From assembly GCA_903927605.1 (NCBI GenBank), contig CAIYNT010000271.1, positions 1-16,747 of the forward strand: a stretch of 16,747 bases of DNA. Reading direction: 5' to 3'. Every line of letters begins with the position of its first letter. The first letter of the stretch is position 1. The notes below the pieces were generated by a model. It made no database searches. It worked only from the letters and a program-made list of their open reading frames with translations, and was not told where the DNA came from. Made by a program: the position numbers and the translations under genes. Source of the stretch: an uncultured Holophagaceae bacterium (lineage in GTDB: Bacteria; Acidobacteriota; Holophagae; Holophagales; Holophagaceae). Positions 1 through 6,836 of this stretch are shown here, in pieces.

Positions 1-274
1 CCCCTACCGGCTGGGTTTCTTCCTTCTTCTTCATTGGCACCTCTCAGGGGATTGTCCCCAAATGGGTGTCCAAGGGAATACCGGGGCGGTGGAGTATATC
101 CATAACAATTAACTAACCTGATGGTCGATGATGATCAATAGGGGTTCCTGTGGTGCTGTCGCTCACTTTGGTATTAGGATCTGAGTTTGAGGAGCAATCC
201 GTGCCATTTGTGGGGCCAGACTTTGCTGGTGTGGCTCAGATGCAATCACCTTATCGTTGCTTCAAGAGTTCACC
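1..274. other. Non-coding left end, no gene supported
   Basis: This stretch lies downstream of the minus-strand glycosyltransferase/deacetylase fusion and runs to the window edge. Frames on both strands are short, and none has a start codon with a ribosome binding site. A small inverted repeat (GGGGA-TTG-TCCCC, 47-59) is present, but no T-run follows it on either strand, so I do not call a terminator. The next gene of the locus probably lies to the left. Confidence 0.5.
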
Positions 275-2458
275 TTAAATTGACCCCTCGGCTGCGAGAG
301 CATATCGGCCTGCCTCGCCCATGGTCATAGGCTGGACGCCGTAGCGCTCTCGGAGAACCATATGGAACCGGAGCAGCTCTTCCAGAATTGCTAAGTTCTC
401 GTTGAGATTGGTTCCGAAGTTGTGGGGGTGCCACCACAGGTGGAAGGATTCGCCTCTGCGAGCCGCACTCTCCATGGCCGTCTGTATGCGGTGGAGCCGC
501 ATTCCCTCCAACCACGCAAGCTTCGGGTAATAGGGCCTGAGGAATCGGCTGGAGGGACAGTTGACCATGTTGCAATCAAGGAATCGCCGAGGGACAAACC
601 CATGGTGGCCCGTGATGTTGATGTAGTTGTCCGCCAACCTTGCAACCCGTCGACCTGAAGTCTGCTCCAGTTCCCTGGCTCCCCGGTACATCCAGGACGA
701 TTCGTTTCCTCGGAATACGTTGAAACCAAGATCCGAGCACACCGATAGATATTTCAAATTGAACTGGTTTCGAGGGAATACAAAGCTGGTGGGGCGGATG
801 GAGAGTCGACTTGCAGCCTCAAAGAAAGCCTCGAGATCGGCCTTGAATTGAGTGGAATCTTGCCCCTTTTCAAGGCAGTAGTAATGGGAGAAAGTATGAC
901 TCCCCAGTTCCATTCCGTCGCAATCCAGAATTTGTTTCACCAGACCCAATCCGAAATGATAGGGGTCCTGCTTCTCATCGGCTCCAACAGCATCCAGGTG
1001 GAGGTACGGATTGAGCCTCGACTCTTCATAGGTCGGACGCATGTCGGGCAAGTGGGCCATCAGGTCCGACCGGCGTTCGAATAAGGTCATGCCGACCGCG
1101 GCCCAGGTGGCCTTGACTCCATAGTGCTTGAAAAGGCGGAGCATGGCGGGAATGGCCTGGCGCTCACCAAGAATGTTTGCACCATAGTCCTCGATGGTCC
1201 GTTTCTCGCGATTGCCCCACATCAGCTCGAAATCGAGGGAGATGATGAATCCGGGAGGGGGAGCCTCCCTAGATTTAACTGGCTCAACCAGGACTATCGG
1301 GTTTCTTGCATCAGTCTTACCCAGAAACGGCTGTGGTCTCCTCGCGGATCTTATCACCTGCCGGATCATGACTTCCCAGCGATCCACTACCCGCTCGTTG
1401 TCAAAGCATTTCGCAATGCGATCATGGCCCGCGTCACCCATCCGGAGCCGTTCTTCCATTCCCATCGCCATCACATGGTTCATCCGGGCCGAGAGGGCTT
1501 CGGGGTCCCGGATCGGTACGATGTAACCGCAGACATCCTGGACTAGCAGTTCCCGCGCTCCTCCGGCATCAGTGCTTACCACAGGGACTCCTGATGCCAT
1601 AGCTTCCATGACCGAATTAGGCAAGCCTTCCCATGCCGAGGAAAGCACATAAGCATCGCAGGCCCGCAGTAAGCGAGAAACATCCTTGCGCATGCCAAGG
1701 AAGTGGACTTTGCCTGTCAAGTGGCGCCGTTCCGCCTCTGCGCGCAGGGCCTCCTCCTCCTCGCCGGAGCCGGCTATGAGCAGGTGGAAGGCCGGGTGGA
1801 CCGAGGCGCAGCGTTCCGCAGCTTCCAATAGGGTGTGATAGTCTTTTGCAGGTCTCAGATTGCCAACCGCAAGCCAGATGAACGCATCTGGGGAGAGGGA
1901 AAACTCCCTCCTTGCCGCTTCGCGGGTGATGGGGGCCGGGAAGGACGATGCAAGGATTCCATTCGGAATCACCATCGTCTTCGTGGGCGTGAGGATCTCC
2001 CTCTTCAACATGTAGGCGATTGCCGCATGAGAGTTGGAAACGGTCAGTTGAATGAGACCTTCAGTGACACGATAGATTTTCTCCCTAAAGGGCGTCTTCA
2101 CATGGGCGGTGCGCTGCGAGGCGATAATAGCCGGAACCCCGGCCAGCCTCCCGCAGACCCGGCCCATGATGTCGCTGTGGTAATTAAAAGTAATGAGCAC
2201 AGATGGGCGCCAGCGTACCAACTGGCGGACTAGGCGGAAGGCCACGAGAAATGCGAGGTGGGACAGTCTTGGCAGGCTCCTCGAACACTCGAATAAGGGT
2301 ATGTCTGCTTGATGGATGTCCTCGAGGAATTCCACAGACGGGAGCATGGTGATGATTCCCACTGACCAGCCCCGCCGCTTAAGGGTAGCCGCGATGCGAG
2401 TCAGCTGTGTCTCAGCGCCACCACGCACGAGGTGATCTGTGAGGAAGACAATATCCAT
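275..2458 (-). CDS. GT4 glycosyltransferase fused to a NodB-type polysaccharide deacetylase
   Basis: This 727-residue protein has two domains. Residues 1 to about 370 are a GT-B glycosyltransferase of family GT4: an N-terminal Gly-rich loop (RGGAETQL, 12-19), the NLRPAKDY donor-domain start (200-207), and the signature E277-GLPNSVM-E285-AMASG followed by VPVVSTDAGG. A linker (about 371-400, Pro/Arg-rich) joins a polysaccharide deacetylase (CE4/NodB-like) domain. It has SLDFELMWG (407-415, D409 and E411 in the place of the usual motif-1 acidic pair), the metal-site motif H521-TFS-H525, an arginine motif FPRNQ (561-565) and a late WWHPHNFG (675-682). There is no signal peptide, so both activities should be cytoplasmic or at the inner-membrane face. 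The start ATG has only a weak GGA upstream. It follows the NeuD-like gene by 170 bases on the same strand. It probably transfers a sugar and removes an N-acetyl group from it or from the acceptor; substrates cannot be told. Confidence 0.93.
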   Translation of the reverse strand: MDIVFLTDHLVRGGAETQLTRIAATLKRRGWSVGIITMLPSVEFLEDIHQADIPLFECSRSLPRLSHLAFLVAFRLVRQLVRWRPSVLITFNYHSDIMGRVCGRLAGVPAIIASQRTAHVKTPFREKIYRVTEGLIQLTVSNSHAAIAYMLKREILTPTKTMVIPNGILASSFPAPITREAARREFSLSPDAFIWLAVGNLRPAKDYHTLLEAAERCASVHPAFHLLIAGSGEEEEALRAEAERRHLTGKVHFLGMRKDVSRLLRACDAYVLSSAWEGLPNSVMEAMASGVPVVSTDAGGARELLVQDVCGYIVPIRDPEALSARMNHVMAMGMEERLRMGDAGHDRIAKCFDNERVVDRWEVMIRQVIRSARRPQPFLGKTDARNPIVLVEPVKSREAPPPGFIISLDFELMWGNREKRTIEDYGANILGERQAIPAMLRLFKHYGVKATWAAVGMTLFERRSDLMAHLPDMRPTYEESRLNPYLHLDAVGADEKQDPYHFGLGLVKQILDCDGMELGSHTFSHYYCLEKGQDSTQFKADLEAFFEAASRLSIRPTSFVFPRNQFNLKYLSVCSDLGFNVFRGNESSWMYRGARELEQTSGRRVARLADNYINITGHHGFVPRRFLDCNMVNCPSSRFLRPYYPKLAWLEGMRLHRIQTAMESAARRGESFHLWWHPHNFGTNLNENLAILEELLRFHMVLRERYGVQPMTMGEAGRYALAAEGSI

Positions 2459-2502
2459 CTGGAGGCATCCAATCTACGAATGAACAGCTGATGGGGCATC
2501 GA

Positions 2503-2628
2503 TCAAAGGATTCGATGGCTGTTGCGACTATCAATCTGTTTTATGGCCTCGTCAACCCGCTCATGAATGCGTTTGATTCGGTCGGTGAGGCTACCGAAAC
2601 GGAGGAGGAAGGATGCTGTGGGTCCATC
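2503..2628 (-). other. Open helix-like frame directly after the NeuD-like stop
   Basis: Reading on in the same frame past the TGA stop gives 41 sense codons before the next stop. The middle part reads RIKRIHERVDEAIKQIDSR, which looks like an amphipathic, coiled-coil-like helix. The frame has no ATG, GTG or TTG, so it cannot be an independent gene as it stands. It could be chance, a decayed gene or a lost C-terminal extension. The NeuD-like protein already ends where its family normally does. Confidence 0.2.
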
Positions 2629-3261
2629 TCAGCTTAGTGAACTGATGATTTTCCCCGGAGACCCGACCACAGTCGCTCCCGCAGGAATATCGGAAAGAAT
2701 TGTGCTGCCTGCACCCACGGTGACTGCGCTCCCGATGGTTACGCACTCTTTGACGGTCGCCCCGATTCCGATCCAGCTGCCTTCCCCGATGGACACATTA
2801 CCCGCCAGTCTCACTCCGGGTGCCACATGAACGCCGTCTGCCAATATGCAGTCGTGGCCAATCGACGCCCCCGTGTTGATGACGACCCCAAGGCCCACCT
2901 GGGAACCAGTGATGACGGCCGCCTGAGGGCAGATGACCGTCCCTGCCCCAATGGTGGTAAACCGGCTGACAGAGGCATCGGGGTGTACTAGCACCGGGAA
3001 GCGGAATCCCATCTGGGACATCTGTTTCTGGATCCCGAGCCTGAGTGAATTGGCCCCAACTGCCACAATGGCTTCCGGGTATGCCTCACAGAATTGGTTC
3101 GCATCTGGGATTCTCCCGATGACCATCCATTCGAGCACCTGTCGGGTCGTGGGGTACAGGTCGTCCAGGAAGGCGATGTTCTCCCATTTCCCCAATTGAA
3201 GGGCGATGTCCGCCACGACCTTCCCATGGCCGCCCGCTCCGACAATCAGAAGTCCACGCAT
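2629..3261 (-). CDS. NeuD/PglD-like sugar acetyltransferase (left-handed beta-helix)
   Basis: I chose the ATG at 3261 (210 residues) over a longer frame opening at 3381. AAAGGA lies a few bases upstream of it, and the protein then begins with MRGLLIVGAGGHGK, the usual start of this family; the extra 40 residues look non-coding. Residues 1-85 form a Rossmann-like N-terminal domain that binds the sugar nucleotide (GAGGHGK, 8-14). Residues 90-205 are hexapeptide repeats of a trimeric left-handed beta-helix that binds acetyl-CoA. The catalytic-type histidine lies in SIGHDC (H136), with a second in HVAPG (H145). The family acetylates amino-sugar nucleotides (PglD-like, 4-amino) or sialic acids (NeuD). 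In this window a FlaA1-like dehydratase supplies 4-keto sugars, so an amino-sugar N-acyltransferase role is the better guess. It is divergently oriented to the ATP-grasp gene. Confidence 0.9.
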   Translation of the reverse strand: MRGLLIVGAGGHGKVVADIALQLGKWENIAFLDDLYPTTRQVLEWMVIGRIPDANQFCEAYPEAIVAVGANSLRLGIQKQMSQMGFRFPVLVHPDASVSRFTTIGAGTVICPQAAVITGSQVGLGVVINTGASIGHDCILADGVHVAPGVRLAGNVSIGEGSWIGIGATVKECVTIGSAVTVGAGSTILSDIPAGATVVGSPGKIISSLS

Positions 3262-3528
3262 TAATGGTCCTTTCCCGTAGCCATGATAATTATTCTTACT
3301 GAGACGTGACCCCACACAATTCAACGAAATAGCGCTCACTTTCAAGCTTGCCTGCAGGCCGGCTCCTCTCATTTTCTTCATTAAAGGTCGAAGAGTCCCA
3401 CCACTGGGTCAAGCGCAAACCTCTGTACAAGAGGGTAGCAAATAAAGGACCCATGGACTGCATAATGGAGGGGCAAACATGGTTAAAATGAAAACAAGCG
3501 CCGGTACATCAATGGAGATCGAGGCCCA
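3262..3528. promoter_or_regulatory. Divergent intergenic region, likely promoters in both directions
   Basis: This 267-base gap separates the leftward NeuD-like gene from the rightward ATP-grasp gene and must hold their start signals unless transcription comes from further away. It is more AT-rich than its flanks near 3285-3300 and 3435-3500. No hexamer pair close to the sigma-70 consensus stands out. An inverted repeat CCTCT-GTACA-AGAGG (3420-3434) could be an operator. The right part holds a possible small leader ORF, listed separately. Confidence 0.35.
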
Positions 3529-3532
3529 ATGA
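3479..3532 (+). CDS. Possible 17-residue leader peptide overlapping the ATP-grasp start
   Basis: A short frame (MVKMKTSAGTSMEIEAQ) starts at an ATG with a strong GGAGG ribosome binding site seven bases upstream, better than that of the gene behind it. Its TGA stop overlaps the ATP-grasp ATG in the arrangement ATGA, the classic pattern of translational coupling. The peptide matches nothing I recognise and has no obvious attenuation codon run. It may only load ribosomes onto the next gene, or be chance. Support is the ribosome binding site and the overlap, nothing more. Confidence 0.4.
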   Translation: MVKMKTSAGTSMEIEAQ

Positions 3533-4497
3533 CCGTTCTTCTCACAAGCATAGGACGGCGAGTTGCCTTGGCGAGGGCCTTCCGGACAGAATTGGCAGCT
3601 TATTCGCCACGTGCGCGGTTACTTGGTGCCGATGTATCCCGTCTCAGTGCAGGTTTCCACGATGTGGATGAGGGCTTTCTTGTTCCCCACGTCACCGATC
3701 GCGAGTACGTCAACCGATTGATCGAGATCGTCCGCCGACAGCAGGTGAAGATCATCATCCCGCTCATCGATACCGAGCTTGTGGTCCTGGCCCGCCATCG
3801 CGACATGTTTTTGCAAGAGGGCTGTCAGGTCATTGTGAGTGATCTGGAGCAGGTCCTCATCTCTCGCGACAAGGCCAAGAGCGTGTCACGGTTCCGGGAG
3901 CTTGGGTTCGATGTGCCCCATGTCTACCGAACGGATGAGCTTGGCTACCCTGAAGCGCTCTCGTACCCGCTCTTCCTAAAACCTTCCGGCGGGAGCAGCA
4001 GCATCGGGGCGACCCGCATCAACAACGCTCTGGAACTTCGCTGGCACCTTGATCGAATCGATGGCCCAGTTGTTCAATCCCTCGAGGAAGGCGAGGAGTT
4101 CACCATCGATGTGTTCGCCGACCTCCAGGGCGTTGTCCGGTGTGCCGTTCCTCGAAGGCGGATTGAGACCCGGGCGGGCGAGGTCTCCAAAGGGATCACC
4201 GTCAAAGACCGCGCGATGATGGAGGCCGCCTCGCAACTGGTGACCGCGCTCGGCGGTTGTCGTGGGTGCATTACGCTCCAGTGTTTCCGCCAACCCGATG
4301 CGAAGTTCGTGTTCTTTGAAGTCAACCTGCGCTTCGGTGGAGGGTTCCCCCTCTCTTATGCAGCGGGCGCCAACTACCCTTCTTGGATCCTGCGAATGGT
4401 GGGTGGTGAATCGATCCCGACGTTTGACGGATGGGAGGATGGTCTCACCATGCTTCGCTTCGATGATGCCATCTTCGTGCGGGGTCTTGCCCCCTGA
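3529..4497 (+). CDS. ATP-grasp carboxylate-amine ligase family protein
   Basis: The 322-residue protein starts MTVLLTSIGRR, the usual opening of carbamoyl-phosphate-synthase-like ATP-grasp proteins found in polysaccharide clusters. Residues 1-105 are the preATP-grasp Rossmann-like domain. Residues about 110-290 are the ATP-grasp fold, with a nucleotide-binding lysine in FLKPSGGSSS (K151), the acidic segment LEEGEEFTIDV (185-195), and the metal-binding motif FEVNLRFGGG (E264, N266, R268). Such enzymes activate a carboxylate as acyl phosphate and couple it to an amine or similar nucleophile. The substrate is unknown. The start has GAGG upstream, and a possible leader ORF overlaps it (ATGA). Its TGA overlaps the next ATG by one base (TGATG), so the HAD protein is probably made with it at a fixed ratio. 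These two are the only plus-strand genes inside the polysaccharide region. Confidence 0.9.
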   Translation: MTVLLTSIGRRVALARAFRTELAAYSPRARLLGADVSRLSAGFHDVDEGFLVPHVTDREYVNRLIEIVRRQQVKIIIPLIDTELVVLARHRDMFLQEGCQVIVSDLEQVLISRDKAKSVSRFRELGFDVPHVYRTDELGYPEALSYPLFLKPSGGSSSIGATRINNALELRWHLDRIDGPVVQSLEEGEEFTIDVFADLQGVVRCAVPRRRIETRAGEVSKGITVKDRAMMEAASQLVTALGGCRGCITLQCFRQPDAKFVFFEVNLRFGGGFPLSYAAGANYPSWILRMVGGESIPTFDGWEDGLTMLRFDDAIFVRGLAP

Positions 4498-5186
4498 TGC
4501 GCTCCGGGCCGGTGTTCTGCTTCGACCTTGACGACACACTTATCTCGGAAGAGGACTACGTGGAGTCAGGGCTGTGCGCAGCCGGGGGGCTCATCGATGC
4601 CCTCACTCCGCCTGCCGGCGAAAGGGCCGGGGACCGTTTGGTGCAACTTTGGCGGGCAGAACGAGCCTCGGATGGCTTCCAACGCCTGCTTCAGGAGAGA
4701 AATCTCGACCCTGGTTGGTGGTTGCCCAAGCTCAAACAGGCTTACCGTGACCATGAGCCGATTCTGCATCCACGTGTTGGCGCGACCGATCTGCTTTCAG
4801 TCATCGTGGGCAGAGGTGGGAAGCTGGCCCTGGTATCTGACGGATGGCTGGAGGTCCAACGACGCAAGTGGTCAGCCCTGGCTCTCCCCTTCCCATTCAA
4901 TCCGGTGGTCTTCACTGATGAGAGGGGGCGTGATTACTGGAAACCCCATTCCTGGAGTTTCGAGCAGGTGATGGCAGCCCATCCGACTGCTGCGAGGTTC
5001 TTCTATGTTGGTGACAACCCCGCTAAGGATTTTATCGCGCCGAACCGCCTAGGCTGGACCACAGTGCTGGTGCGTGACGGGCGCAACCTTCATTCGTCAG
5101 CGGTCTGTGAAGACCCCAATGCCACATCAGACTTGGTTGTCGAGTCACTCGATGAGATTTCCGGAATCGTGCAGCAGATTCTCTAA
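4497..5186 (+). CDS. HAD-superfamily phosphatase-type hydrolase
   Basis: This 229-residue protein carries the four haloacid-dehalogenase motifs: motif I FDLDDT (nucleophile D10, acid D12), motif II Ser in LVSDG (S114), motif III lysine in YWKPH (K149), and motif IV GDNPAKD (D173 and D178, Mg2+ site). A helical C1-type cap lies between motifs I and II (about 18-95). This pattern predicts a Mg2+-dependent phosphatase or phosphotransferase acting on a small phosphorylated metabolite in the cytoplasm. It begins on the last base of the ATP-grasp gene (TGATG) with no separate promoter, so it should act in the same step or pathway. One guess is that it dephosphorylates a sugar or acid phosphate that the ligase makes or uses. 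It converges with the acyltransferase gene across 47 bases, where I see no clear terminator. Confidence 0.9.
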   Translation: MRSGPVFCFDLDDTLISEEDYVESGLCAAGGLIDALTPPAGERAGDRLVQLWRAERASDGFQRLLQERNLDPGWWLPKLKQAYRDHEPILHPRVGATDLLSVIVGRGGKLALVSDGWLEVQRRKWSALALPFPFNPVVFTDERGRDYWKPHSWSFEQVMAAHPTAARFFYVGDNPAKDFIAPNRLGWTTVLVRDGRNLHSSAVCEDPNATSDLVVESLDEISGIVQQIL

Positions 5187-5233
5187 ATCAGGCGCAAACC
5201 GTTCACCAACCCAGGCACTATCATGGGCAGCGC

Positions 5234-5821
5234 TTAATTATTCCCGCCAGGGATGGAATCATTGGCAGTCTCTTGCTCTCGCCGTTTGGCCCGATTCAAG
5301 GGCCCTCCCCTCATGTGGAAGTTCTCAAGGAATTTCCTTTTGTTCTTTCGGTAGTCCTCTTCGTTGTAATCCGGAGTTGCGGCAAGAGACCACTCTGCGT
5401 ACTGGTGGATGGTCATGACAGGCTTGGCGGGGTTGCCGGCGGCGAGGACGCCTGGAGGCACGTTCCTGGACACCACCGATCCTGCGGCCACCACTGAGTT
5501 CGGTCCGATGGTCACTCCGGGAAGAATGATGACTCTCTGGCCAATGACGCAATTGTCCAGAATCGTGATCCGGCCGTACTTCAGCACCTTCTTGTAGCGC
5601 TCCTGCTGCTTGAAGACACGCGTGCCTCCATCATGGGTGATGAACAGCACCTCGGCAGCGAAGCCTACGTGGTGCCCGATGGTGACCAGGTAGGGTTCGT
5701 CTCCAAAATTGGGGAACGGCCTCATCAAGGTGCAATCGTCAGGAATGGTGAGTCCGGCCTTGCGGAGCCGATACAACATGAATTTTCGATAAACCGTCTT
5801 GAATGTACTTATCACGCTCAT
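5234..5821 (-). CDS. Left-handed beta-helix acyltransferase (DapH/maltose-acetyltransferase type)
   Basis: I chose the ATG at 5821 (195 residues) because AAGGA precedes it at good spacing; a further in-frame ATG at 5878 lacks a ribosome binding site. A basic N-terminal helix region (1-25) is followed by hexapeptide repeats of the acetyltransferase beta-helix. The catalytic-type histidine is in FITHDGGT (H63), as in the CatB/LacA-like transferases, and the helix ends with the typical GNPAKPV (129-135). A charged tail (about 140-195) with many Lys, Arg and Glu follows. Such enzymes move acetyl or other acyl groups from CoA (or possibly ACP) to a sugar hydroxyl or amine. It lies at the downstream end of the minus-strand run, 130 bases after the PrmC-like gene, and may have its own promoter. 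Confidence 0.88.
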   Translation of the reverse strand: MSVISTFKTVYRKFMLYRLRKAGLTIPDDCTLMRPFPNFGDEPYLVTIGHHVGFAAEVLFITHDGGTRVFKQQERYKKVLKYGRITILDNCVIGQRVIILPGVTIGPNSVVAAGSVVSRNVPPGVLAAGNPAKPVMTIHQYAEWSLAATPDYNEEDYRKNKRKFLENFHMRGGPLNRAKRREQETANDSIPGGNN

Positions 5822-5843
5822 GTCTAGTTCCTTATGGCTTCGG

Positions 5844-5871
5844 ATTATAATGCCCCTTCCTATTTCAGGAA
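5844..5871 (-). promoter_or_regulatory. Candidate promoter with overlapping inverted repeat for the acyltransferase
   Basis: On the minus strand a perfect TATAAT (5844-5849) lies 22 bases before the start codon, leaving room for the AAGGA ribosome binding site. No good -35 box sits 16-18 bases upstream (GTTCCT or TTCCTG only). A short inverted repeat TTCCT-ATTTC-AGGAA (5857-5871) covers the spacer and -35 region, which would suit an activator or repressor site. All of this is inferred from sequence pattern only. Confidence 0.35.
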
Positions 5872-5951
5872 CAGACACAGAAGGAGCATGGCAACGCTTT
5901 GCGAGGTCGAGGGTAGGGCCTCTGGCAAGGTGGAGGCAAGAATGGGGTGGC

Positions 5952-6800
5952 CTATCTCCTGAGCACAGCTACCCGAGGCTCCCCTTTTGTATCCAGGGTG
6001 AATCGAAAGCCGGAATAGAGATTCTTCTTCTCGACTAGAGATCGAACCATTCTGACTTGTCCTAGTCCGAATTCAAAGAGGAGGTGCCCTTGGCTCTTGA
6101 GGAAGAGTGGAGCCTCCTGGAGAAGCCTGGTGAGGATAGAGATCCCATAGGGTCCACCATCAAATGCCTCTCTCGGCTCATGCTTAAGCAATCCAGCGTG
6201 AGAATTCGCTAGCGATGTCGAGGGTATGTAGGGTGGGTTCATCACCACAAGATCCATAGTGCCTTCGAGTCCTCTTGCCGTGAGAGGTGCGAAGAGATCA
6301 CCCTGGGTGATCTGGATCCGATCCTGCAAGGACAAGTGGGTCACATTTGCTCGGGTCAAGTCGACGCAGGATTGGGTGATATCCGATGCCCACACTCTTG
6401 TTTGAGGCACCGACTTGGCCGCTGCGCAAGCAATGTTCCCCGACCCACAGCCCATGTCGATCATCCGCAATTCCCGCTCCGGATCTTCCTGGGCAAGGGA
6501 TCGTAGAATGGTGAGGACCTCGTTCCCGAGAATTTCCGTTTCCTCCCGAGGGGCCAACACGTCTTCTGTAGCCAGGAGGTCGATGCCGAGAAACCGCTGC
6601 CTACCGATGACGAGGCCAAGGGGGGCCCCCGTAGCGCGCCTTCCAGCCCATTCCAGGGCCAGTTTCCAACAGCCCTCCGGATTCGTAGCCCGCGCAGCGT
6701 CGAGGATGCTGACTGCCTCGTCCTCGGCCCTGGCCCCCGCCTCTTTGGAGATAATTGCCACCACCTCAGCCTTCAGTTGCTCAAGATCTGCTGGCATCAT
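5952..6800 (-). CDS. PrmC/HemK-like glutamine N5-methyltransferase family protein
   Basis: I chose the ATG at 6800 (282 residues), which has GGGAGG five bases upstream; a GTG two codons earlier is also possible. The N-terminal helical region (1-75) matches the domain with which PrmC contacts its release factor. The linker reads LAPREETEILG (82-92), where PrmC has PRPETE. The SAM-binding site is DMGCGSGN (115-122), and the substrate-amide motif is NPPY (188-191), followed by HEPREAFDGGPYGI as in the family. NPPY methyltransferases methylate the amide nitrogen of Gln or related planar nitrogens. A housekeeping PrmC usually sits next to prfA; here it lies 36 bases after a lipoprotein gene in a polysaccharide operon, so a paralogue with another substrate is possible. 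A true PrmC cannot be excluded. Confidence 0.85.
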   Translation of the reverse strand: MMPADLEQLKAEVVAIISKEAGARAEDEAVSILDAARATNPEGCWKLALEWAGRRATGAPLGLVIGRQRFLGIDLLATEDVLAPREETEILGNEVLTILRSLAQEDPERELRMIDMGCGSGNIACAAAKSVPQTRVWASDITQSCVDLTRANVTHLSLQDRIQITQGDLFAPLTARGLEGTMDLVVMNPPYIPSTSLANSHAGLLKHEPREAFDGGPYGISILTRLLQEAPLFLKSQGHLLFEFGLGQVRMVRSLVEKKNLYSGFRFTLDTKGEPRVAVLRR

Positions 6801-6836
6801 TCCCACCTCCCTGATTGTCCGATTTTGTCCAAAGCT

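Noticed and set aside
47..59. GGGGA-TTG-TCCCC inverted repeat as terminator or insertion-sequence end
   Set aside because: No T-run, no second copy, no target duplication and no transposase frame nearby.
3262..3381. N-terminal extension of the NeuD-like protein by 40 residues
   Set aside because: No ribosome binding site at the upstream ATG and no family similarity; the ATG at 3261 has AAAGGA and gives the normal family start.
3976..4539. 187-codon open frame on the minus strand
   Set aside because: Antisense to the ATP-grasp gene, no ribosome binding site and no motif.
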